From Alphaproteobacteria bacterium (lineage in GTDB: Bacteria; Pseudomonadota; Alphaproteobacteria; Rickettsiales; UBA1997), in the NCBI GenBank assembly GCA_016869695.1, contig VGDN01000066.1, positions 1 through 6,389 on the forward strand: 6,389 bases of DNA. The letters run 5' to 3'. Positions 1 through 5,269 of this stretch are shown one piece after another (positions within the stretch are counted from its first letter, which is position 1; the number at the start of each line of letters is the position of its first letter). Made by a program: the position numbers and the translations under genes. The notes under the pieces are model-generated. The model worked only from the letters and a program-made list of their open reading frames with translations, searched no databases and had not been told where the DNA came from.

Positions 1-149
1 TTGCACTCAAAAATGCTGACGAAATATTCCTGACTAACTCGCTGTGTTTAGTGCTGCCAGTTGATGAGTTTCTAGGACGGAAGCTGGAGAAAAAACTAAG
101 CAAAAGAATCAAAGTTACGTTTCTAAAATCATGCCAAGAAAAAAAATAG
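1..149 (+). CDS. pabC: C-terminal fragment of class IV aminotransferase, probably 4-amino-4-deoxychorismate lyase (PabC)
   Basis: The frame beginning at base 3 is open from the window edge to TAG at 147-149 and encodes 48 residues. It contains ADEIFLTNSLCLVLPV, the C-terminal motif of PLP-dependent fold-type IV enzymes. In that family a TNS-type sequence is usual for aminodeoxychorismate lyases, while branched-chain aminotransferases usually have a TGT-type motif. The lyase releases pyruvate from 4-amino-4-deoxychorismate to give p-aminobenzoate in the cytoplasm. The next gene encodes PabB, which supplies the substrate, and this supports the assignment. The reading frame overlaps the pabB start by 19 bp, so translational coupling is likely. 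The catalytic lysine and most of the protein lie upstream of the window, so a related fold-IV enzyme such as a D-amino-acid or branched-chain aminotransferase is not fully excluded. Confidence 0.8.
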   Translation, partial: ALKNADEIFLTNSLCLVLPVDEFLGRKLEKKLSKRIKVTFLKSCQEKK

Positions 150-1396
150 ACTGGCAAAACCCCCTCCAGCTCGCCGAAAAAATCGCCGCTAACTATCGAG
201 GCGAGAGCTGGGTTTTCCTATATTCTGGGCTGCATAAAGAAGTTAAAAATTCCATTTCCTACTTGGCTCTTTTTCCGCTTGAGACTATCTGCTGCGAGGA
301 TTTTGCGACGGCAGAAAACATCATAAATCAGTCAGATAAAAGATGGTTTGGATACTTATCCTACGAGGTCGCGCACGAGTTCGAAAAATTTCCTAAAACC
401 AAAAAATCTCACGTCGCTCTCCCAAAAATCTGGCTAACTCACTTCGCCCTCATCCTCGAATTCAATCACGACAAACAGCAGCTAACCGCGAATTTCACTG
501 ATGAATCGCTACTTTACCAAATCCTTACTTATGACTTACGACTTACAACTTGCGACTTATTTCCATGCATATTCGACTCAAATTTTACTGACCATTCTTA
601 CCTAACAGTCATCGCTGAAATCCAAAATCAAATCACCCGCGGCGATCTTTATCAAACCAATCTGACCAGAAAATTTTTTGGTGAGTTTGCCAAAAAACCT
701 AACGCTTTTTTACTCTTCCTTACGCTAACAAAATCAAGCCCCACCAACTATTCTGCCTTCTTAAAATTCGGAGAAAATTTTGTAATCTCCGCTAGTCCGG
801 AATTGTTCTTGGAAGTGAAAAATGGATGCATTAAATCGCGCCCAATTAAGGGTACGGCACCACGTGGCTCAAGCGCGAAAGAAGATCTAAAAAATAAATC
901 ACACCTAAAAAACTCACCCAAAGAACGCGCTGAAAATCTGATGATTGTCGATTTGGTAAGGAACGATTTGTCCAGGATTTGCAAGGCCGGAAGTGTGATA
1001 GTCAAGAATCTTTTTCACATCACGACTTACAAAAATATCCACCATATGTCATCAGAGATATCAGGCAAAATCGCTAAGGAAATTAGTGTAACCAATACAT
1101 TACAAGCCTGCTTCCCACCAGGATCAATGACCGGTGCACCAAAAATCAAAGCGATGGAGGTCGCGGCAAAAGAGGAAAAGATAGACCGCGGAATCTATAG
1201 CGGCGCACTAGGCTTCATCGATAAAAAATCACTCAACCTCTCCGTAGTCATCCGCACCTTGATTGTCAGCGGCAAAAAATTCGAGTTCCAAGCTGGTGGC
1301 GCAATCACCTACGAATCTAGTCCTCAGATGGAATTGGAGGAGGTTTTTAGTAAGGCAAAAGGGATTATTAGACTTCTTTCAAAACCCCCTTTTTAA
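131..1396 (+). CDS. pabB: Aminodeoxychorismate synthase component I (PabB)
   Basis: PabB aminates chorismate to 4-amino-4-deoxychorismate with ammonia from a glutamine amidotransferase (PabA), in cytoplasmic p-aminobenzoate/folate synthesis. The 421 residues are slightly short for the family (E. coli PabB is about 453). A variable N-terminal half (about 1-130) and a linker precede the chorismate-binding domain (about 150-421). Visible motifs are GDLYQTNLTR (171-180), SASPELFLE (220-228), RPIKGTAPRG (237-246), ENLMIVDLVRNDL (268-280), FPPGSMTGAPKIKAMEV (328-344) and GGAITYESSPQMELEE (389-404). Lysine in PIKGT (K240) marks PabB; anthranilate synthase TrpE has PIAGT there. The start overlaps the upstream pabC frame by 19 bp and has no Shine-Dalgarno sequence, which suggests coupled translation. 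No pabA lies in the window. Oddities are a 7-bp tandem repeat in the linker (533-560) and a last nine or so codons lying within an inverted-repeat arm. Confidence 0.95.
   Translation: MPRKKIDWQNPLQLAEKIAANYRGESWVFLYSGLHKEVKNSISYLALFPLETICCEDFATAENIINQSDKRWFGYLSYEVAHEFEKFPKTKKSHVALPKIWLTHFALILEFNHDKQQLTANFTDESLLYQILTYDLRLTTCDLFPCIFDSNFTDHSYLTVIAEIQNQITRGDLYQTNLTRKFFGEFAKKPNAFLLFLTLTKSSPTNYSAFLKFGENFVISASPELFLEVKNGCIKSRPIKGTAPRGSSAKEDLKNKSHLKNSPKERAENLMIVDLVRNDLSRICKAGSVIVKNLFHITTYKNIHHMSSEISGKIAKEISVTNTLQACFPPGSMTGAPKIKAMEVAAKEEKIDRGIYSGALGFIDKKSLNLSVVIRTLIVSGKKFEFQAGGAITYESSPQMELEEVFSKAKGIIRLLSKPPF
533..560. repeat. Four-unit 7-bp tandem repeat inside pabB
   Basis: Four consecutive 7-mers read GACTTAC, GACTTAC, AACTTGC and GACTTAT. 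They encode residues 135-144 of PabB, in the linker between the variable N-terminal half and the chorismate-binding domain. Four units add 28 bp, which is not a multiple of three, so gain or loss of a single unit would shift the frame. Confidence 0.7.
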
Positions 1397-1579
1397 GCCC
1401 AACTTAGCGGTTGGTTCAGTGCTTGAAGCTAACCGTATGTACCCAAATCTTTTATTTGCGGCTTCGCCGTACGAGTTGTCAATCTGCAACTAGCGAAGCA
1501 ATTTGTCTTTAACGCCTCACTTCTGTGCTTCGATCCATTCTCCGTTTGGGCTGAAAGAAAGGGGGGGTTAAAAGAAGTC
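1371..1579. repeat. Large inverted-repeat element between pabB and nadA, MITE-like or convergent terminator
   Basis: The left arm (about 1371-1402) begins GACTTCTTTCAAAACCCCC. The right arm (about 1547-1579), read in reverse complement, begins GACTTCTTTTAACCCCCCC, and both arms continue to an AGCCCAA block. The outermost nine bases are identical and the rest match imperfectly. TATTA lies immediately outside both ends, at 1366-1370 and 1580-1584, as a target-site duplication would. The interior holds a smaller hairpin at 1461-1499 and no credible ORF. The left arm contains the last codons and the stop of pabB, and the nadA stop codon lies in the right TATTA. The long stem could end transcription of the two convergent genes from both sides. 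Whether it is a non-autonomous mobile element or a terminator of chance symmetry cannot be settled from one copy. Confidence 0.6.
1461..1499. terminator. Hairpin in the pabB/nadA convergent gap
   Basis: GCTTCGC (1461-1467) pairs with GCGAAGC (1493-1499), and AGTTG (1474-1478) pairs with CAACT (1487-1491), leaving an 8-nt loop and an asymmetric bulge. It sits near the centre of the larger inverted repeat. No clear T-run follows on either strand, so a role as an intrinsic terminator is tentative. Confidence 0.35.
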
Positions 1580-1581
1580 TA

Positions 1582-2538
1582 TTAGCTTAGTTCGAGCATA
1601 TTCTGCAAAGGCTTCTTGGCCCTGATCTGTAAGGCTTCATCCATCATCAACTCACCACCAAATTCTGATTTATTTCCGTCGCGCAACACCAAATAAAGCT
1701 TCTCGAGTGTGTTTAGTTTCATGTAGGGACATGTGCTACAAAGCTTACAGCCAGCTTGGTCTATAAAGGGACAGTCATAAAATTTTCCGCTCGGATTTCT
1801 CTTCTGCATTTGATGAATGATGCCCGGCTCTGTAAGAACGATGAACTCCGCACCCTGATTTTGTTCCGTAAATTTTAACAATGATGAAGTCGATCCGACA
1901 TGATGGGCGTAGGTGAGAAGACTCTCCGGACATTCTGGATGAGCAATCACTTTTGCTTGCGGATGATTGGCGATCAGCTTCACCAACTCCTTCTCGCTAA
2001 ACTGTTCGTGCACAATGCAGGAGCCGTTCCACAGGATCATTTTGCGACCTGTTACCTTCTCCAAATATCTGCCGAGATGCTGATCAGGCGCGAAGATAAT
2101 CTCCTTATCCGCCTGAATCTGTTCGATGATTTTCTTGGCGTTGGTGGAGGTGACTATGATGTCCGACAGAGCCTTTATTTCCGCGGAGCAGTTGATGTAG
2201 GTAACCACTAAAGCATCAGGATGTTTTTTCTTAAACTCAGCGAATGCTGCAGGCTTACAAGAATCTTCAAGTGAGCATCCAGCCTTTAAATCCGGGATCA
2301 AAACACGTTTTTGTGGCGACAAAATCTTCGCCACTTCCGCCATAAATTTTACGCCACAAAAGATAATGCTGTCGGCATTTGTCGTAGCGGCATTACGCGA
2401 GAGATCAAGCGAATCGCCAACAAAATCAGCGATGTCTTGGATCTCAGCATCCTGATAAAAATGCGCGAGAATGACCGCGTTTTGTTCACGTTTTAAGCGG
2501 AGAATTTCTTGTTCTAAGTTGGATGGAATATTACTCAT
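1582..2538 (-). CDS. nadA: Quinolinate synthase (NadA)
   Basis: NadA condenses iminoaspartate with dihydroxyacetone phosphate to give quinolinate in de novo NAD synthesis. It is a cytoplasmic, oxygen-sensitive [4Fe-4S] enzyme. The 318 residues fit the family. Characteristic blocks are AHFYQDAEIQDIADFVGDSL (25-44), FCGVKFMAEVAKIL (60-73), DLKAGCSLEDSC (83-94), APDQHLGRYL (150-159), WNGSCIVHEQF (170-180), AHPECP (199-204) and GSTSSLL (215-221). The three expected cluster ligands are C88, C174 and C270. C270 ends a CKLCSTC motif (264-270), the E. coli-type CxxCxxC arrangement. No nadB or nadC is in the window, so the source of iminoaspartate and the next step lie elsewhere. The ATG is preceded by GTTTATTAA, with no Shine-Dalgarno sequence. 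The gene follows trpS after 104 nt containing a REP-like palindrome, so cotranscription is possible but may be attenuated. The stop codon touches the neighbouring inverted-repeat element. Confidence 0.97.
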   Translation of the reverse strand: MSNIPSNLEQEILRLKREQNAVILAHFYQDAEIQDIADFVGDSLDLSRNAATTNADSIIFCGVKFMAEVAKILSPQKRVLIPDLKAGCSLEDSCKPAAFAEFKKKHPDALVVTYINCSAEIKALSDIIVTSTNAKKIIEQIQADKEIIFAPDQHLGRYLEKVTGRKMILWNGSCIVHEQFSEKELVKLIANHPQAKVIAHPECPESLLTYAHHVGSTSSLLKFTEQNQGAEFIVLTEPGIIHQMQKRNPSGKFYDCPFIDQAGCKLCSTCPYMKLNTLEKLYLVLRDGNKSEFGGELMMDEALQIRAKKPLQNMLELS

Positions 2539-2550
2539 TTAATAAACTTC

Positions 2551-2638
2551 GTGGATTGCTACACTTCCCTCGCAATGACGAATTAGAGTTCTTACTCATC
2601 ACACCGTTGCAAGGAGTGTAGTGACGTAGCAATCCAGA
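2551..2638. repeat. REP-like palindromic repeat pair between trpS and nadA
   Basis: GGATTGCTAC (2553-2562) and GTAGCAATCC (2626-2635) are exact inverted copies. Inside them, on opposite strands, lie related sequences: CATTGCGAGGGAAGTGTAG (reverse complement of the left side) and CGTTGCAAGGAGTGTAGTGA (right side, + strand). They look like two diverged, head-to-head copies of one short palindromic unit, and the left copy lacks about 8 bp. I recognise this unit style (roughly ATTGCGAGGAGCGTAGCGAC followed by GCAATCC) as an interspersed intergenic repeat in various bacterial genomes; its family is not assigned here. Lying just after trpS and before nadA on the minus strand, it could stabilise or partly terminate the trpS transcript. 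Confidence 0.65.
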
Positions 2639-2642
2639 CAAA

Positions 2643-3617
2643 CTAATTTAGTCCAATGATTTCAAAAACTTCTTTTTTGGTCTTCATAGCAATCTCCCGC
2701 GCGTGATTTCTACCTTCATCCAAAACCTGGCGGACATAAGATTTGTCTTGCTTGAAGCGGGATAAATTTTCTTGGATTGGTTGCAGTTTTGCGATAACAA
2801 GATCGGCTAAATCATTCTTAAACTTCGCATTTCCGGAAGTTTCGTAACTCTTCGCTAAACCCTGCGGAGCCTGGCCGGACACGGCGGCAAAGATGTTTAG
2901 TAAGTTGTAGATTTCCAGGCGAGATTCGTCGTAAGTGATTGTTGGCAGCGAATCGGTTTTGGCTTTTTTGATCTTCTTCACAATGTCATCAGCGCTGTCA
3001 TCAAGATTGATGCGAGAGAGATCTGACTCATCCGACTTACTCATTTTTTTAGAACCATCTTGTAGTGACATGATTCGCGCTACGCCCTTGATAATCATGG
3101 GTTCCGGCAGTTTAAAATATTCGACACCAAAGCGACGATTAAAGGCACCAGCAATGTCGCGCGTAAGCTCAAGATGCTGCTTTTGATCTTCCCCAACTGG
3201 CACGAGATCAGCGTGATAAAGAAGGATATCGGCGGCCATGAGCACTGGATAGGCGTATAGGCCGAGATTTTCATTCGCTGCAGATTTTTCCTTAAACTGC
3301 GTCATCCTACCCAGCCATCCCATCGGCGTCAATGTGCCAAGAAGCCAGGTCAATTCTGCATGCTCAGGCACTTCACTTTGCACAAAAAGCGTGAGTTTTT
3401 TGGGATCAAGTCCGCAAGCAAGATACACAGAAGCAGCATCCAAAATATTCTGTCGCAACTCCTTTGAATCTTGCGGCAGCGTGATTGCGTGCAAATCCAT
3501 CACACCAAAAATGCAGCGATGATGGTTTTGCAAATCGATCCAGTTACGAATCGATCCAAGATAGTTGCCAAGATGCAAATTGCCGGTCGGCTGAATGCCA
3601 GAGAAGACGGTTTTCAT
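2643..3617 (-). CDS. trpS: Tryptophanyl-tRNA synthetase (TrpRS)
   Basis: TrpRS charges tRNA(Trp) with tryptophan using ATP; it is a cytoplasmic class Ic synthetase, normally a homodimer. With the start used here the protein has 324 residues, close to the bacterial norm of about 325-335. It opens MKTVFSGIQPTGNLHLGNYL, so the HIGH-equivalent HLGN is at 15-18. DLHAIT is at 41-46, GEDQKQHLELTRDIA at 142-156 and MSLQDGSKKMSKSD at 183-196, with KMSKS at 191-195. The frame is open further upstream to an ATG at 3699-3701, but those 28 extra codons lie within the RNase P RNA gene and match no TrpRS N-terminus, so the ATG at 3615-3617 is preferred. It begins 14 nt after the rnpB 3' end, with no Shine-Dalgarno sequence and no terminator between them. 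The transcript probably continues from rnpB or starts within it. Confidence 0.96.
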   Translation of the reverse strand: MKTVFSGIQPTGNLHLGNYLGSIRNWIDLQNHHRCIFGVMDLHAITLPQDSKELRQNILDAASVYLACGLDPKKLTLFVQSEVPEHAELTWLLGTLTPMGWLGRMTQFKEKSAANENLGLYAYPVLMAADILLYHADLVPVGEDQKQHLELTRDIAGAFNRRFGVEYFKLPEPMIIKGVARIMSLQDGSKKMSKSDESDLSRINLDDSADDIVKKIKKAKTDSLPTITYDESRLEIYNLLNIFAAVSGQAPQGLAKSYETSGNAKFKNDLADLVIAKLQPIQENLSRFKQDKSYVRQVLDEGRNHAREIAMKTKKEVFEIIGLN

Positions 3618-3631
3618 GGAATCATGATAAT

Positions 3632-4031
3632 GTAAGACAAGCTGTAAGCCGGATTCTGTGTCGCGCTGTAGCCGAAGCGTAAGCGGATGATGATCATTCA
3701 TCTAGGCCTAGCGTCACCACTAGGCTCAAGCAGTCTACCCGAATGGCGGCACGAGAGCGCGCCCGATTTTTCATCAGCCATTCCTATTCGACCTTGCTCC
3801 AGATAGGGTTTTTCCAAATCCATGTTACCATGGAAGCGGGTGAGCTCTTACCTCGCCTTTTCAGCCTTACTGACTGCGAAGCAGTCAGCGGTATCTTCTC
3901 TGTGACACTTTCCCTCAACGGCCCTATAAATTCAGGCCGACGTGGCCAGCCGTTAGCTGGTATCATTCTCTCGTGGAGTCCGGACTTTCCTCTGATCTGC
4001 AAACAAACCAGCGATCATCCGCTTGTCTTAC
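3632..4031 (-). ncRNA. rnpB: RNase P RNA, bacterial type A
   Basis: This is the catalytic RNA of RNase P, which trims the 5' leaders of precursor tRNAs. Read on the minus strand it carries the conserved core: GAGGAAAGTCCGGACTCCA (3974-3992), CACAGAGAAGATACCGC (3888-3904), GAGCAAGGTCGAATAGGA (3782-3799), GCCTAGATGAATGA (3694-3707) and AGAATCCGGCTT (3646-3657). The ends are set by a perfect 11-bp P1 helix, GTAAGACAAGC (5', 4021-4031) with GCTTGTCTTAC (3', 3632-3642), giving 400 nt. P2 pairs GCGGATGAT (4014-4022) with its complement near the 3' end. A P12-like hairpin is at 3871-3887. P18 at 3706-3725 has a GTGA tetraloop. The GGGTAG of the P15 loop (3735-3740), whose GGU pairs with tRNA CCA, is intact. 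The core and helix order match type A. ORFs crossing this region on either strand are spurious. Confidence 0.97.
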
Positions 4032-4039
4032 GGGCACAT

Positions 4040-4067
4040 AACCTAGGCGCGTAGTCACACAAATCAA
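4040..4067 (-). promoter_or_regulatory. Possible sigma-70-type promoter of rnpB
   Basis: On the minus strand TTGATT (4062-4067) and TAGGTT (4040-4045) are separated by 16 nt, and the latter lies 8 nt before the first base of the P1 helix. The fit is 4/6 for the -35 box and only 3/6 for the -10 box. The placement is right for a transcript starting at the mature 5' end, but the call rests on position more than on sequence. Confidence 0.3.
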
Positions 4068-4172
4068 ATTTTTGATTTTGGATTTTTGATTTTAGATTTA
4101 CCTATCTTCAATAAATCAAAAATTTATCCCCCCTAAATCCCCCGAAGGGGGACTTGGCTAAAATCAAAAATT
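4066..4172. repeat. AT-rich direct and inverted repeats in the rnpB/tdh divergent region
   Basis: ATTTTTGATTTT occurs at 4068-4079 and again at 4082-4093 with a 14-bp period. Its exact reverse complement AAAATCAAAAAT is at 4160-4171, and a shorter inverted copy AAATCAAAAAT is at 4113-4123. The last copy ends two bases before the ATG of the downstream dehydrogenase, so the leader could fold and hide its start. It could also be a remnant of a small palindromic element or a protein-binding array. No family is recognised. Confidence 0.6.
4138..4152. repeat. TCCCCC-GAA-GGGGGA hairpin upstream of tdh
   Basis: A six-pair stem, TCCCCC (4138-4143) with GGGGGA (4147-4152), closes on a GAA loop and is preceded by CCCCCCTAAA. 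The C-rich/G-rich string resembles an interspersed intergenic repeat that I have seen in several bacterial groups, but its family cannot be confirmed here. It lies within the transcribed leader if tdh transcription starts further upstream. No T-run follows, so it is unlikely to be a simple terminator. Confidence 0.55.
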
Positions 4173-4173
4173 A

Positions 4174-5100
4174 ATGAAACTCCTTGTTACAGGCGCACTA
4201 GGCCAGATCGGCTCTGAGCTTACTTCTGCGCTTAGAAAAATTTATGGCGAAACGAATGTTGTTACATCCGATGTAAGAAGCTGCGAGCAACAGCCTCACG
4301 AAATATTAAATGTCTGCGACAAGACGCGACTCGCGGAAATCGTGAAGAAACACGAGATCAAAGTGATCTACCACCTCGCCGCCATCCTATCTGCCGCCGG
4401 CGAAAAAAATCCAAATCTGTGCTTCGACGTGAATATGACTGGGCTGCACAATGTTTTGTTCGTTGCGCGCGAATGTGGCGTGAAGCAAGTCATCTGCCCG
4501 AGCTCGATTGCAGTATTCGGCCCGGAAACCCCGCGCGACAACACTCCACAAGAAACTATAATTCTGCCTAAAACCATGTATGGTCTTACCAAAGCAGCAG
4601 GTGAGCTGCTCTGCGAATATTATGTTGCTAAGTTTGGACTCGATATACGTGGCCTACGCTACCCAGGATTAATCAGCTACAAAACCTTGCCAGGCGGCGG
4701 CACAACTGACTACGCCGTCGAAATTTTTTACGAAGCGATCAAGAAAAAATCTTACACCTGCTTCCTTGCTGCTGACACTGTGCTACCAATGATGTATATG
4801 CCCGACGCCATCCGCGGCACGATCGAACTGGCCGAATGCGACTTCGCAAAACTAAGAAATCATAGCAACTTCAACTTCGCCGGCATCAGCTTTTCTTGCG
4901 CTACGCTTGCCTATGAGATCACCAAACACATCCCAGATTTTAAAATTTCCTACGCCCCAGATTTCCGCCAAAAAATCGCCGATTCCTGGCCACGCTCAAT
5001 TGATGACTCTGAAGCACGCGCACAATGGGGATGGAAGTCAGAATATGATTTGGAAAAGATGACGAAGGATATGATCAGGAATTTGGTAGGTAGGGTTTAG
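4174..5100 (+). CDS. tdh: L-threonine 3-dehydrogenase, SDR (GalE-like) type
   Basis: The enzyme oxidises L-threonine with NAD+ to 2-amino-3-ketobutyrate, which Kbl then cleaves to glycine and acetyl-CoA. The 308-residue protein is an extended short-chain dehydrogenase. It has a Rossmann GALGQIG (7-13), an acidic D33 after the second strand (typical of NAD preference), YHLAA (66-70), a serine in CPSS (108-111) and catalytic YxxxK at Y136-K140. RYPGLIS (162-168), LPGGGTTDYA (172-181) and the stretch to MMYMPDAIRG (206-215) are characteristic of SDR-type threonine dehydrogenases and separate them from UDP-sugar epimerases. This is not the zinc-dependent medium-chain Tdh of E. coli. No kbl is present in the window. 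The gene diverges from rnpB; its ATG follows an AT-rich inverted repeat and has no Shine-Dalgarno sequence. A different sugar-nucleotide SDR function is possible but unlikely. Confidence 0.88.
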   Translation: MKLLVTGALGQIGSELTSALRKIYGETNVVTSDVRSCEQQPHEILNVCDKTRLAEIVKKHEIKVIYHLAAILSAAGEKNPNLCFDVNMTGLHNVLFVARECGVKQVICPSSIAVFGPETPRDNTPQETIILPKTMYGLTKAAGELLCEYYVAKFGLDIRGLRYPGLISYKTLPGGGTTDYAVEIFYEAIKKKSYTCFLAADTVLPMMYMPDAIRGTIELAECDFAKLRNHSNFNFAGISFSCATLAYEITKHIPDFKISYAPDFRQKIADSWPRSIDDSEARAQWGWKSEYDLEKMTKDMIRNLVGRV

Positions 5101-5106
5101 GACAAT

Positions 5107-5144
5107 AAAAAACGACAACCACTTTTGGTAACCATCGATTTTTT
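5107..5144 (+). terminator. Weak candidate terminator after tdh
   Basis: Just past the tdh stop, ACCA (5118-5121) pairs with TGGT (5126-5129) around CTTT. Flanking AAAAAA-CGA and TCGA-TTTTTT can extend the stem imperfectly, and a six-T run lies at 5139-5144. The hairpin is short and AT-rich. The rest of the gap to the symporter gene (5145-5269) shows no convincing promoter, RNA or ORF. Confidence 0.3.
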
Positions 5145-5269
5145 CGAACAATATTACTCTTTACTGCAATCAACATTCATAGTTCTTGGCGTCTAGATAC
5201 CGTAGCCACTTTCTTCACAAATATCTCCTGCATTTCTGAAGTCACTCTGACCAATACCGCTAACAAAAA

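Noticed and set aside
1263..1493. ORF overlapping the pabB 3' end on +
   Set aside because: It is in another frame of the conserved pabB C-terminus and then runs into the inverted-repeat element; no domain is visible.
3743..4054. ORFs on both strands across 3743-4054
   Set aside because: They lie over the RNase P RNA core and show no protein family features.
4138..4152. C-rich/G-rich hairpin as an intrinsic terminator
   Set aside because: No T-run follows on either strand and it lies upstream of tdh, away from the 3' end of any gene.
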